Below are positions 51,555 to 61,406 of a DNA stretch of 64,000 bases, in pieces (the stretch's first letter is position 1; each line of letters begins with the position of its first letter). The translations under genes and the position numbers were made by a program. The DNA is from Pseudomonadales bacterium. Lineage in GTDB: Bacteria; Pseudomonadota; Gammaproteobacteria; Pseudomonadales; Pseudohongiellaceae. Location: contig JACKOK010000002.1 of assembly GCA_024234365.1 (NCBI GenBank), positions 558,001-622,000 on the forward strand. The letters run 5' to 3'. Below the pieces are notes generated by a model, which saw only the letters and a program-made list of their open reading frames with translations, did not search any database and was not told the DNA's origin.

Positions 51555-52490
51555 ATGACGGATTGGGATAATGCCTTCACCGGCCGGCCGAGGTCCGGCA
51601 TGGCCTCGGGCTCACACAGTTTTGGTGGCGCGGGAAGTTTTTTTCGTACGCCGTATTCGCGTGATCTGACTGGCGTGGACGTGGCGGTCAGCGGCGTGCC
51701 GCTGGATATCGCCACCACCAATCGCTCCGGCGCACGGCTCGGGCCGCGGGCCATCCGCAATGCCTCGCTGTCGCTGGCCTGGGAGCGCCCCTGGCCGTGG
51801 GCGCGTGATCCGCTGGAGCAGATGGCGGTGGTGGACTACGGCGACTGTGAGGGCGGGCTACTCAGTGTGCAGCACATCGAGGAACATGTGGCGCGTATTC
51901 TGTCCGCCGGGGCGGCTTCGTTGCTGCTGGGGGGGGATCACTTCATTTCCTACCCCAGCCTGCGTGCTCATGCCAAGAAGCACGGCCCACTCAGTCTTAT
52001 CCACTTTGACGCCCATACCGATACCTGGCCCTCCTCTGGCGAGGGCATCAATCATGGCACCATGTTCTACAAGGCGGCGAAAGAGGGCATTGTGCTGCCG
52101 GAGAGCTCTGTCCAGGTGGGCATTCGCACCACCAATGACGATACCCTGGGCTATGACATTATTTCCGCTGCCGATGTGCACCGCCGTGGCACTGCCGATG
52201 TGGTGCGGCAGATACGCGAACGCGTGGGGGACAGGCCGGTCTATCTCACGTTTGACATCGACTGCCTTGACCCTGCTTATGCGCCGGGGACGGGCACTCC
52301 CGTTCCCGGCGGGCTGAGTTCCTTTCAGGCGCTGGATATTCTGCGTGCCCTGGTGGGAATCCAACTGGTGGGCATGGATGTGGTAGAAGTGGCGCCCGCC
52401 TACGATCATGCCGAAATCACCGCCCTGGCGGCGGCCCAGATTGCCATCGAATTGCTGTGTTTATATGAGGAGTGCCGACGCCTGCGTTGA
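51555..52490 (+). CDS. speB: Agmatinase / ureohydrolase family
   Basis: The manganese enzyme hydrolyses agmatine to putrescine and urea, or a related guanidino compound. The 311 residues hold the full metal-binding set: GGDHFISYP near residue 126, FDAHTDTW near 151, and TFDIDCLDPAYAPGTGTP near 232. The close downstream arginine decarboxylase strongly supports agmatine as substrate. The gene starts three bases after the amidase stop. Confidence 0.92.
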   Translation: MTDWDNAFTGRPRSGMASGSHSFGGAGSFFRTPYSRDLTGVDVAVSGVPLDIATTNRSGARLGPRAIRNASLSLAWERPWPWARDPLEQMAVVDYGDCEGGLLSVQHIEEHVARILSAGAASLLLGGDHFISYPSLRAHAKKHGPLSLIHFDAHTDTWPSSGEGINHGTMFYKAAKEGIVLPESSVQVGIRTTNDDTLGYDIISAADVHRRGTADVVRQIRERVGDRPVYLTFDIDCLDPAYAPGTGTPVPGGLSSFQALDILRALVGIQLVGMDVVEVAPAYDHAEITALAAAQIAIELLCLYEECRRLR

Positions 52491-52522
52491 GCGCGGGTGA
52501 GCGGCCGTGAAGGGAGAGCACT

Positions 52523-54502
52523 GTGAGCGAGACAAACGCGAAGAAAGCGGCCTGGACGAGTGCCGATGCCGAGGAACTGTATGCCATCAAGACCTGGAGT
52601 GCCGGTTTCTTCGGCGTGAACGGCAAGGGGCATATGGCGGTATACCCCAAGCCAGACAGTGAGCTGGAGATAGACATCCCCGAGGTCATCGAGGCCGCGG
52701 TGGCCGAGGGTTGTACCTTTCCGTTGATTCTGCGTTTTCAGGACATCATCAGCGCGCGTGTCCGCCGTTTGAACCTGACCTTTCAGGAAGCCATTGCCGA
52801 GGCCGGGTATACCGGCGTGTACCGCAGCATCTATCCCATCAAGGTGAACCAGCTGCACGAGGTGGTGGCCGAGGTGATGGAGGCTGGCAAACCCTTCAAT
52901 CTCGGGTTGGAGTGCGGTTCCCGCGCCGAGCTGATGGCGGCGCTGGCGTTGATCGGGGATGACACGCTGCTGCTGTGCAATGGCGTCAAGGATCACTCCA
53001 TGTTGAGCCTCATGCTCAATGCGCAGCAACTGGGCCAGCAGGTGCTGCCCGTTATCGAGAAATACACGGAGTTTGAACAGCTCATGGTGCTGGCCGACCA
53101 GCGCGGGCTCGGGGCCGATCAGGCGCCGCGCCTGGGGGTGCGGGTCAAACTCTCCACTCGCGGGTCGGGACGCTGGTTCGAGTCCGGCGGTTCCAGTTCC
53201 AAATTCGGCCTGACGGTGCCGGAGCTGGTGCAATTGGTCAGTGTGCTGGAGGAGCGGGGCATTGCCGATCGCCTGGAGCTGCTGCATTTTCATCTGGGTA
53301 GCCAGATTGCCGACACCCAGGTGCTGCGTTCGGCGGTCAAGGAAATCGCCCAGTTCTATGCCGACCTGCACGAACGTGGCATCCGCGTGCAGTATCTCGA
53401 TGTGGGCGGTGGGCTCGGTGTCAATTATGGCGGCAGCTATGGCGGCGAGTACGAGGATGTGGACTCCTCGATCAATTACGGGCTGACCGAATACGCCAAT
53501 GTCATCGTGTTTGCCGTGCAGGAAATCTGCGCGCAACGCTCGGTGCCGGAGCCCACGCTGTTGTCCGAGAGTGGGCGTGCGCTCACGGCGCATCACTCGA
53601 TGTTGGTGATGCCTGTGCTGGGTGTGCATCGACCGGATACCCCGCCCATGCGGGAGCTACCCCAAAGCGGCGATGTTCCCGTGGTGGTGCGGCGCATGCA
53701 GATTGCCTATGCCGAGGCGGGCAAGGTCAGCACGCGGGGAGCGCTGACGGAGGTGATTCACGATGCCATGGATGCGCACCAGGAGGCCGAACAACTGGCC
53801 CGTCTGGGATACCTCAATGTGGAATATCTCGCGCATACCGAGAGCCTGTACTGGAGCACGGCGCGGGAGGTATTGCGCAAGTTCCGGGAGCTGGAGATCG
53901 ACCCCGTGCCGGTAGAGCAGAGCGATCTGGAAACCCAGCTGACGGATCTCTATCTCACCGATTTTTCCGTGTTCCAATCCATACTTGACCACTGGGCCAT
54001 CGGCCAGGTGTTTCCGGTGTTGCCGCTGGACCGCCTCGATGAGGAGCCCCGCCGTCGCGGTCAGGTGGTGGACCTGACCTGCGATTCGGACGGCAAGATT
54101 GACCAGTATGTGTCGTCCCTCAGCAACAAGAGCTGGTTGCCCCTGCACGATTTTCGCCCCGGCGAGCCTTATTATCTGGGCGTGTTCCTGGTGGGGGCGT
54201 ATCAGGAAATCCTTGGGGATTCCCACAATCTGCTGGGCCGTGTCGGCGAGGCGCACATCTATGCCAGTGAAGACGAGCCGGGCAATTTCTGGATTGAGGA
54301 AATCATCAAGCCCATCAGCATCAAGGACATGCTCTCGACCGTGCAGTATTTCCCGAGCGACCTCGACCGCCGCATGACCGAGCTGATCCGTCGCAAGATC
54401 GAGGCCGGCGTGGTCAAACCGGCCGAAGGCATGCGCATCCTGAATAATTATAACAAGCGCCTGGAAGATACCACTTATTGTGATCCCGAGGCGGTACGGT
54501 AG
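52523..54502 (+). CDS. speA: Biosynthetic arginine decarboxylase
   Basis: This pyridoxal-phosphate enzyme converts arginine to agmatine. The 659 residues match SpeA: the PLP lysine in YPIKVNQ (near residue 111), GLECGSRAEL, the HFHLGSQI block near 256, DVGGGLGVNYGGS and SESGRALTAHHS near 350. The start is a GTG following AGGGAGAG. It follows speB after 32 bp, giving a two-step route arginine to agmatine to putrescine. Confidence 0.96.
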   Translation: MSETNAKKAAWTSADAEELYAIKTWSAGFFGVNGKGHMAVYPKPDSELEIDIPEVIEAAVAEGCTFPLILRFQDIISARVRRLNLTFQEAIAEAGYTGVYRSIYPIKVNQLHEVVAEVMEAGKPFNLGLECGSRAELMAALALIGDDTLLLCNGVKDHSMLSLMLNAQQLGQQVLPVIEKYTEFEQLMVLADQRGLGADQAPRLGVRVKLSTRGSGRWFESGGSSSKFGLTVPELVQLVSVLEERGIADRLELLHFHLGSQIADTQVLRSAVKEIAQFYADLHERGIRVQYLDVGGGLGVNYGGSYGGEYEDVDSSINYGLTEYANVIVFAVQEICAQRSVPEPTLLSESGRALTAHHSMLVMPVLGVHRPDTPPMRELPQSGDVPVVVRRMQIAYAEAGKVSTRGALTEVIHDAMDAHQEAEQLARLGYLNVEYLAHTESLYWSTAREVLRKFRELEIDPVPVEQSDLETQLTDLYLTDFSVFQSILDHWAIGQVFPVLPLDRLDEEPRRRGQVVDLTCDSDGKIDQYVSSLSNKSWLPLHDFRPGEPYYLGVFLVGAYQEILGDSHNLLGRVGEAHIYASEDEPGNFWIEEIIKPISIKDMLSTVQYFPSDLDRRMTELIRRKIEAGVVKPAEGMRILNNYNKRLEDTTYCDPEAVR

Positions 54503-54522
54503 GTGGCGGAGGCATAAAGGCC

Positions 54523-54546
54523 TTGACAACATACCTATCGGTATGA
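54523..54546 (+). promoter_or_regulatory. Promoter -35 element and TetR operator of the regulator gene
   Basis: TTGACA is directly followed by the palindrome CATACC-TATC-GGTATG (54530-54545). The same dyad lies in the pump promoter at 55356-55371, so the regulator is probably autoregulated. Confidence 0.75.
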
Positions 54547-54583
54547 ACAATCTTCCCAAACGTGCATGCATGAGAAATTTTTG

Positions 54584-55204
54584 ATGAGTACACCCTGTGA
54601 AACCCGCCTGACGCTGATGCAGACAGCCACCGAGCTGATCTGGGGCAGCAACTATGACAAGGTGGGGATTGCGGAAATCTGTAAAAAGGCCGGTGTCACC
54701 AAAGGGGCCTTCTACCACCACTTCAGTTCCAAGTCTGAGCTGTTTATCTGCGCCTGCCAGTATGACTGGGAATGCGTGCGCGAAGACATGGACGAAGTCA
54801 TGTCGCCTCGCTACAGCGCTGCGCAGCAACTGGAGAGGATCTTCGAGGTGGTGCTGGGAACGCAATGCAGGCCCGGCAGCGAGCTGCAGATATGTGGTTG
54901 TCCCTTTTTTACGGCCGGGGCCCAGGCAGGGGGTGATGAAAGTGAAATCAAGGACATGATCCGTGAGTTATCGGATACGGGCGTCCTGTATTTCGCGGCG
55001 TTGACCCGCAATCTTCAAGCCGAGGGCTGTCTTCAGTCTGAGGTGGATGCCCTGCAGACAGGGCGCAATCTCCATCAGTTTGTACAAGGGTTGATGATGC
55101 ATGGCCGTATATTGCAGGACCTTGAGCAATTCAAGTCTGACTTGCGCTATGGCATGTATCAGCTCCTTGGCGTGAAACCCCACTTGCGCAAAACCCCAGA
55201 CTAA
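54584..55204 (+). CDS. TetR-family transcriptional repressor of the adjacent RND pump
   Basis: The 206-residue regulator has a TetR N-terminal HTH (KVGIAEICKKAGVTKGAFYHHF, residues about 25-47) and a variable ligand domain related to the AcrR/YcdC-type C-terminal fold, with cysteines in LQICGCPFF. It precedes the pump genes on the same strand. Identical CATACC/GGTATG dyads lie in its own and the pump's promoter. I use the ATG at 54584, preceded by GAGAAA; an ATG six codons upstream (54566) lacks a ribosome-binding site. Confidence 0.88.
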   Translation: MSTPCETRLTLMQTATELIWGSNYDKVGIAEICKKAGVTKGAFYHHFSSKSELFICACQYDWECVREDMDEVMSPRYSAAQQLERIFEVVLGTQCRPGSELQICGCPFFTAGAQAGGDESEIKDMIRELSDTGVLYFAALTRNLQAEGCLQSEVDALQTGRNLHQFVQGLMMHGRILQDLEQFKSDLRYGMYQLLGVKPHLRKTPD

Positions 55205-55347
55205 GGCACCTGCCTGCCCCAGTTTCTCCTCTTCGGCTGTATCGCCGCCATTGCGTGAGCTTGCATATGCGATGCGTTCAGGCCCACCCGATCCTTTGCA
55301 CTCTGCTCAACTGAATGGCCATGTTTTCATGTCGTGCTGGTCTACGG

Positions 55348-55377
55348 TTGACGAACATACCAACCGGTATGTATAGT
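55348..55377 (+). promoter_or_regulatory. Promoter and TetR operator of the RND pump operon
   Basis: TTGACG and TATAGT are 18 bases apart, and the spacer contains CATACC-AACC-GGTATG. A repressor bound here would block RNA polymerase. The ATG of the fusion-protein gene follows after 95 bp. Confidence 0.82.
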
Positions 55378-55472
55378 GCCTGCTCATCATCCATGCCAAA
55401 GAGTCGACAGAACGCAAGGCAGCGGGGGCGGAGAGTGACGCGAGTCATCGCCTTAATCATTCAGGAGCACAT

Positions 55473-56639
55473 ATGTTGACGAAAACCAGACACAAAACTT
55501 TTAAGTACAGTGCCATCGCTCTGCTGGCATGGGGCGCGCTTAGCGTGGGTTTTCTTTACGTCACCCGACAGGCGCCGACGGCCAATGCGGCTGAACAGAT
55601 GCCCGCCTTGCCGGTGGTGGATGCGCTTACTCTGGAGTTGCATCCCCTGCGGGACTGGAGCAGTTACTCCGGGCGTCTGCAGGCTGTGAATGCGGCTGAT
55701 ATCCGTCCCTTGGTCAGTGGCACGATTCAGCAAGTGCTTTTCGCAGACGGTGCGCAGGTGGAGGCAGGGCAGCTTCTGTTTGTGATCGACCCCCGCCCCT
55801 TCGCCGCGCGTGTGCAGCACGCCCGTGCGGCATTGTCTTCTGCCGAGTCCAATGAGGCCCTGGCCCGGGTGGAATTTGAGCGCGCGGACTCTCTTGTTGG
55901 CAACCAGGCGGTATCTCGCAGCATACGCGATGCTCGTGAGAATGATCTGCGTGTGGCAAAGGCCGCACTGGAGTCTGCCCGGGCGCAGTTGCAAGAGGCC
56001 GAGCTGGATTTGGAGTACGCGTATGTGAAGGCGCCGTTTGCGGGGCGTGTCGGACGTGCTGAGGTGACGATAGGCAATGTGGTGCAGGCTGGAGGCAATG
56101 CACCAGTATTGACCTCTTTGGTGAGCATGGATCGTTTGTATGCCGAATTTGATGTGGATGAAGAGACTTATTTTCGCGTGATGCGCAGTTTATCGGAGGG
56201 CGTCAGTGAGGAGCCTGAGCAGCACTCAGTGCCAGTGGAAGTGGCCTTGGGTGCTGCTCAGGGCGCCGTGCACACGGCCAGCCTGGTGGCATTCGACAAT
56301 AAACTGGACGAGAGTACCGGTACTGTTCGTGCCAGAGCGTTGGTGGATAACATGGATGGAACGTTGATTCCAGGAATTTTTGTCAGTGTGCGGATAGGCA
56401 CGGCAGATCTCGTGCCAAGCCTGCTGGTGCCGGAACGTGCCATTGGTGTGAACCAGGACAAACGCTTTGTGTATGTTGTAAATGCCGACAACCGCGTCGA
56501 GTATCGTGAGGTGACCCTGGGGCAGACGCTGGAGCAGAAGCGTGTGGTGCTCACGGGGCTCGCGCCTGGAGATCGAGTCATCGTCAATGGCGTGCAGCGA
56601 GTGATGAGCGATATGCAGGTGAGTGTGTCACAGTTATAA
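55473..56639 (+). CDS. RND efflux pump periplasmic adaptor (membrane fusion protein)
   Basis: The 388-residue adaptor links the inner-membrane pump and outer-membrane channel. It has an N-terminal membrane anchor (residues 13-32), a biotinyl-lipoyl-like half motif (ADIRPLVSGTIQQVLFADGAQVEAGQ near 70), an alpha-helical hairpin rich in Ala/Glu (110-180), the second half motif VKAPFAGRVGRA near 190, and beta-barrel plus membrane-proximal domains. The pattern is AcrA/MexE-like. AGGAG precedes the ATG. A terminator-like hairpin separates it from the pump gene. Confidence 0.92.
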   Translation: MLTKTRHKTFKYSAIALLAWGALSVGFLYVTRQAPTANAAEQMPALPVVDALTLELHPLRDWSSYSGRLQAVNAADIRPLVSGTIQQVLFADGAQVEAGQLLFVIDPRPFAARVQHARAALSSAESNEALARVEFERADSLVGNQAVSRSIRDARENDLRVAKAALESARAQLQEAELDLEYAYVKAPFAGRVGRAEVTIGNVVQAGGNAPVLTSLVSMDRLYAEFDVDEETYFRVMRSLSEGVSEEPEQHSVPVEVALGAAQGAVHTASLVAFDNKLDESTGTVRARALVDNMDGTLIPGIFVSVRIGTADLVPSLLVPERAIGVNQDKRFVYVVNADNRVEYREVTLGQTLEQKRVVLTGLAPGDRVIVNGVQRVMSDMQVSVSQL

Positions 56640-56650
56640 GGAAGGCCCTA

Positions 56651-56686
56651 AAGGGCGCGGCGAAGTCATGGCCGCGCCCTTTTTTT
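56651..56686 (+). terminator. Terminator-like hairpin between adaptor and pump genes
   Basis: AAGGGCGCGGC pairs with GCCGCGCCCTT around an eight-base loop and is followed by seven or more T. It lies inside an operon, 13 bp after the adaptor stop, so partial termination would yield more adaptor than pump mRNA. Confidence 0.85.
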
Positions 56687-56758
56687 CAGGGCTTTGTGCC
56701 CTTCTTTTCTGTCTGGCGTTCCATGCCAGTTTTCAAGCCAGTTCTTCAAGAGCGTGTT

Positions 56759-59700
56759 ATGAATCTTTCCCGATTTTTTATTGATCGCCCCATCTTTGCC
56801 AGCGTGATTTCGCTGATGATTCTAATGGCTGGGCTGATCGCCATGTTCAAGCTGCCGATTTCCGAATATCCGGAAGTGGTACCTCCCACTATCGTGGTCA
56901 ATGCGCAGTTTCCAGGGGCAAACCCGGCCGTGATAGCAGAAACGGTATCCACTCCACTGGAGGAGCAGATCAGTGGTGTGGAAAATTTGCTGTACATGTA
57001 CTCCCAGGCCAATTCCGATGGCATGGTGACTCTCACCCTGACTTTTGCTATTGGCACTGACCCGGATCTGGCGCAGCAGCAAGTGCAGAACCGTGTCTCC
57101 CAGGCGTTGCCGCGCCTGCCGGAAATTACCCGACAGTTGGGTGTGGTGACGATCAAGGCATCTCCTGACCTGACAATGGTCGTGCATTTACGCTCTCCGG
57201 ATGCGCGTTACGACATGCTCTATCTGCGCAATTACGCTGTGATCAATGTGAAGGATCGCCTTGCGCGTATTCCGGGAGTCGGGCAGGTGGAAACATTTGG
57301 TTCCGGTGACTATGCGATGCGTCTGTGGCTTAAGCCGGACAAGATTGCGGAACTGAATCTGACGGCAAATGACATCATTAATACGGTGCGCAGCCAGAAT
57401 GTGCAGGTGGCTGCCGGGATTATCGGCAGCGCACCCAATCCCTCACCTCTGGAGTTGCAGTTGCCCATCAATACCAAAGGGCGCCTGGAGTCTGTGGAGG
57501 AGTTCGAGAACATCATTGTTGCCACTGGGGCAAATGGAGCGATTACCCGCTTGCGTGATGTGGCTCGTATTGAGCTTGGAGCATCCAGCTATGCCCTGCG
57601 TTCTACTTTGAATAATGAGCAGGCGGTGGCCTTGCCGATCATGCAGGCGCCGGGAGCGAATGCCATTCAGATATCGGATTCGGTGCGCGCCACCATGGAA
57701 GAGCTGAAGCGGAATTTCCCCGAGGGTATGGATTACAGCATAGCCTACGACCCAACGGTCTTTGTACGCGGCTCTATCAAGGCAGTGGTGAAAACCTTGT
57801 TGGAGGCGATCGCTCTGGTGGTGGTTGTCGTCATTGTGTTTTTGCAGAATTGGCGTTCCTCACTGATTCCATTGCTGGCGGTTCCCGTCTCCATCGTCGG
57901 TACTTTCAGTCTTATGCTGGTCTTTGGCTTCTCCATCAATGTGCTGTCCTTGTTTGGTCTGGTGCTGGCGATTGGTATTGTGGTGGACGACGCGATTGTG
58001 GTGGTGGAGAACGTTGAGCGCAATATCGAGAACGGTTTGTCGCCGCGAGAGGCGACTTATCAGGCCATGCGTGAAGTGAGCGGTCCCATCATTGCCATTT
58101 CCCTGACGCTGATTGCGGTGTTTGTGCCAATCGCTTTTATCAGCGGTTTGAATGGACAGTTTTACAAGCAGTTCGCGTTGACTATTGCCATCTCTACGGT
58201 GATTTCAGCGTTCAACTCCTTAACCCTGAGTCCCGCGTTGTCGGCCATCTTGCTGAAACCAAAGCGCGATGTGGAAACGGAGTTGGGCGAAAGCAGTAAT
58301 CCATTCTCCCGAATTCTGGGGCGCTTCTTCGGCAGGTTCAATCGTGGCTTTGCCGCAGCGTCTGACCGTTACGCGGTAACAGTTGGCGGATTGTTGGGCA
58401 AGCGTGCCATGACGATGGGCGTATATGGGTTGTTGCTTCTGCTTACCTGGGGCGGTTTTCAGGCATTGCCGAAAGGATTTATTCCCGTGCAGGATAAACA
58501 GTATCTCATCGCCATTGCGCAATTGCCGGCCGGTGCGACGCTGGATCGTACTGAAGCGGTGATTCGCGATATGTCGGAGATATTGCTGGCTGAGCCGGGA
58601 GTGGAGGCTGCCGTAGGATTTCCCGGGCTGTCTGTCAACGGATTTACCAATAGTGCGAGCGAGGGGCTCATCTTTGTTGCGCTGGACCCTTTTGAACTGC
58701 GCACAGACCCCTCGCTGGCTGGTAACGCCATTGCCGCTAAACTGCAGGCCCGTTTTAACGGGATAGGGGAAGCCTTTGCTTCCATCTTTCCTCCCCCTCC
58801 CGTGCTGGGTTTGGGTTCCTTGGGAGGTTTTAGGCTTCAGGTAGAAGACCGTGGCAACGAAGGGTATGACGCCTTGAACGATGCAATAGGGCAGGTCGTG
58901 CAAAAGGCCTGGCAAACTCCGGAACTGGCTGGGGTGTTCTCCGGTTATCAGATTAATTCCCCGCAGTTGTTTGCAGATCTGGATCGGGATCGTGCGGTGC
59001 AACTCGGGCTGTCCATCCCTTCAGTGTTTGATGCGATGCAAGTGTACCTGGGGTCTGCCTATGTCAATGATATGAATATGTTTGGGCGTACTTACCAGGT
59101 GGTGGCCCAGGCGGATTCTGAATACCGTGACTCTCCCGAAGACATCGCGCAGTTGCAGGTGCGCAATAGAGAGGGTGACATGGTGCCATTGGGTGCTGTC
59201 GTGAATGTCAGGGAAAGTTATGGCCCCACCAGTGCCCAAAGATACAACGGGTTTCGCGCTGGCGATATCAATGGCGGGCCGGCGCCTGGATATTCAAGTG
59301 GCCAGGCTCAGGAAGCGATGGCCAGAATACTGGACGAAACCTTGCCTGCGGGAATGGACTATGAGTGGACCGATATGACGTATCAGGAAATGCTTGCGGG
59401 CAATACGGCTTTGCTGGTCTTTCCCCTGTGTATTTTCCTGGTCTATCTGGTACTGGCTGCGCAGTACGAGAGCCTGACCTTGCCGCTGGCTGTCATCATG
59501 ATTGTTCCCATGAGCGTACTTGCTGCCTTGGTCGGGGTGTGGCTGACAGGAGGGGATATCAACATCTTTACACAGATATCGCTTTTCGTCCTGATTGGTT
59601 TGGCAAGCAAGAACGCGATTCTGATTGTGGAGTTTGCTCGGGAATTGGAGCACCAGGGGATGGGTATCCGTGAGGCGGCCATCGAGGCATGTCGTTTGCG

Positions 59701-59950
59701 CTTGCGGCCAATCCTGATGACCTCTTTGGCATTCATCATGGGCGTGCTGCCTATGGTTCTGTCGTCGGGCGCAGGGGCGGAAATGCGCAATATGATGGGT
59801 GTGGCGGTGTTCTCGGGAATGCTTGGGGTGACGCTTTTTGGTTTGCTGCTGACGCCTGTGTTTTACAGTCTTTTGAGGAATCTGGAAGTTGTTTTGAGTG
59901 ATCGGAAAAACGCGATAGAGACTAAGCATGCCGCAGGAGAAATGTCATGA
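56759..59950 (+). CDS. RND multidrug efflux pump, HAE1 (AcrB/MexF-like) family
   Basis: The 1063-residue inner-membrane pump begins MNLSRFFIDRPIFASVIS, with two repeats of six helices and two large periplasmic porter/docking domains. The proton-relay acids are in GIVVDDAIVVVENVER (helix 4), with a matching Lys in GLASKNAILIVEFARE (helix 10). The closest named relatives by pattern are MexF/AcrB. I placed the start at MNLSRFF; the in-frame upstream ATG (MPVFKP) adds a non-homologous leader. It overlaps the outer-membrane gene by four bases. Confidence 0.95.
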   Translation: MNLSRFFIDRPIFASVISLMILMAGLIAMFKLPISEYPEVVPPTIVVNAQFPGANPAVIAETVSTPLEEQISGVENLLYMYSQANSDGMVTLTLTFAIGTDPDLAQQQVQNRVSQALPRLPEITRQLGVVTIKASPDLTMVVHLRSPDARYDMLYLRNYAVINVKDRLARIPGVGQVETFGSGDYAMRLWLKPDKIAELNLTANDIINTVRSQNVQVAAGIIGSAPNPSPLELQLPINTKGRLESVEEFENIIVATGANGAITRLRDVARIELGASSYALRSTLNNEQAVALPIMQAPGANAIQISDSVRATMEELKRNFPEGMDYSIAYDPTVFVRGSIKAVVKTLLEAIALVVVVVIVFLQNWRSSLIPLLAVPVSIVGTFSLMLVFGFSINVLSLFGLVLAIGIVVDDAIVVVENVERNIENGLSPREATYQAMREVSGPIIAISLTLIAVFVPIAFISGLNGQFYKQFALTIAISTVISAFNSLTLSPALSAILLKPKRDVETELGESSNPFSRILGRFFGRFNRGFAAASDRYAVTVGGLLGKRAMTMGVYGLLLLLTWGGFQALPKGFIPVQDKQYLIAIAQLPAGATLDRTEAVIRDMSEILLAEPGVEAAVGFPGLSVNGFTNSASEGLIFVALDPFELRTDPSLAGNAIAAKLQARFNGIGEAFASIFPPPPVLGLGSLGGFRLQVEDRGNEGYDALNDAIGQVVQKAWQTPELAGVFSGYQINSPQLFADLDRDRAVQLGLSIPSVFDAMQVYLGSAYVNDMNMFGRTYQVVAQADSEYRDSPEDIAQLQVRNREGDMVPLGAVVNVRESYGPTSAQRYNGFRAGDINGGPAPGYSSGQAQEAMARILDETLPAGMDYEWTDMTYQEMLAGNTALLVFPLCIFLVYLVLAAQYESLTLPLAVIMIVPMSVLAALVGVWLTGGDINIFTQISLFVLIGLASKNAILIVEFARELEHQGMGIREAAIEACRLRLRPILMTSLAFIMGVLPMVLSSGAGAEMRNMMGVAVFSGMLGVTLFGLLLTPVFYSLLRNLEVVLSDRKNAIETKHAAGEMS

Positions 59951-61380
59951 AATTAGCGAGTTCTTCATTGCCAGTGATTCGTCTTTTGCCCTTGAGTGTG
60001 CTGCTGGGTGCTTGTGCCGTGGGCGGTCCTTATGAGGGGATGACGGTTCCTCCCGCCCAGACACCGGCCTGGCAGATTCCGCTGGAATCCCGGGTCAATA
60101 CTGAGCAGCTTGTGTCCCGTTGGTGGGAGTCTTTGCATGATGAGCAGCTTAGCGCTTTGGTGGACAAGGCATTGCAGCATAACAACGACGTGGGCCTTGC
60201 GCTGGCCAATCTGCAACGTGCTCGCAGCGAGTTGCGAGCAGCGCGACTGGATCGTTTGCCGGAGCTTGGCAGCTCCGTTAGTGCAACGGATCAGCGCTTT
60301 TCGAATGCGCAGGCGGTAGGCGGGGTTCCGGGCGCACGCTTCACAAGTTATCAGGCGGGGTTTGATACGAGCTGGGAGCTGGATCTGTTTGGGCGGCTGG
60401 GGGAGGAGGTAAAGGCTTCGAGAGCGCAACTGGAAGCGACCCAGGCAGAGCTGGATCAGGTGTACGTTACGGTGGCGGCAGAGGTGGCGCGAACTTATAT
60501 AGAGTTGCGTGGCACGCAGATGCGTTTGCAGGTGGCGCAGCGTAATGTGGCAATTCTGGAACAGTCCAGTGATATGACTCAGCAATTACTGGACGGAGGT
60601 CTGGGTGATAACCTGGACGTGCAACGCGCACGCGCTCAACTGGAACTTGCGAGAGCGCAATTGCCGTTGTTGCGTAGCCAGGTTGCCAGCAGTATCAATC
60701 GCTTAAGTGTGCTGACAGGCAGCATGCCTTCCACTTTGCACGCAAGCTTGCAGGAGATTGGTGTCATGCCTTCGATACCGCCCTCTGTTGCGGTTGGTGA
60801 ACCCATGAGTCTGATTAAACGCAGACCGGATATTCGTCACGCCGAGCGGATGCTGGCCAGAGAAATCGCGCGTTATAACGTGCGGGTGGCGGACATGTAT
60901 CCACGGGTGTCCATTACCGGCAGTATTGGTTTTCTTGCCACAGCCTTCGCGGATCTGGGCAGCGGCGGCACACTGACCCACCTGATGGGTCCGCAGATTC
61001 ACTGGGACGCCTTTAATCTGGGGCGTGTCCGCAATCAGGTGGATATTGCTGATGCACAAGTGCAGGGGCAGTTGGAGGTGTTTGAGAAAACGCTGCTCGG
61101 TGCATTCGAGGAAGTGGACAATGCCATGCTGTCTCTGAATGCCGAGCTGGAACGACAGAGTCGCCTGCGTGAGGCGGCGCAGGCCAGTGCACAGTCCACC
61201 GGATTTGCCCGCTTACGCTACGAGGCAGGTTCTGACAGTTTTCTCGACCTGTTGGATGCTCAGCGAACGCAATTGGAAGCGGAGGATCTGCTGGCTCGAA
61301 GTGAGATTGATGTCGCGTTGAATGTTATCGCCTTGTACAAGGCGCTGGGGGGCGGTTGGGAAATGATGGATGCCCGCTAA
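59947..61380 (+). CDS. Outer-membrane efflux lipoprotein, NodT/OprM family
   Basis: The 477-residue channel protein has a lipoprotein signal peptide with lipobox LLGACAVGG (Cys near residue 22). Two copies of the outer-membrane efflux repeat follow (LGLALANLQRARSELRAARLDRLPELG, and the later RRPDIRHAERMLAREIARYNVRVADMYPRVS). It completes the tripartite pump with the two preceding genes. A terminator at 61407-61447 ends the operon. Confidence 0.94.
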   Translation: MKLASSSLPVIRLLPLSVLLGACAVGGPYEGMTVPPAQTPAWQIPLESRVNTEQLVSRWWESLHDEQLSALVDKALQHNNDVGLALANLQRARSELRAARLDRLPELGSSVSATDQRFSNAQAVGGVPGARFTSYQAGFDTSWELDLFGRLGEEVKASRAQLEATQAELDQVYVTVAAEVARTYIELRGTQMRLQVAQRNVAILEQSSDMTQQLLDGGLGDNLDVQRARAQLELARAQLPLLRSQVASSINRLSVLTGSMPSTLHASLQEIGVMPSIPPSVAVGEPMSLIKRRPDIRHAERMLAREIARYNVRVADMYPRVSITGSIGFLATAFADLGSGGTLTHLMGPQIHWDAFNLGRVRNQVDIADAQVQGQLEVFEKTLLGAFEEVDNAMLSLNAELERQSRLREAAQASAQSTGFARLRYEAGSDSFLDLLDAQRTQLEAEDLLARSEIDVALNVIALYKALGGGWEMMDAR

Positions 61381-61406
61381 GCCCGAAAATATTTCCATCT
61401 CCTTTG

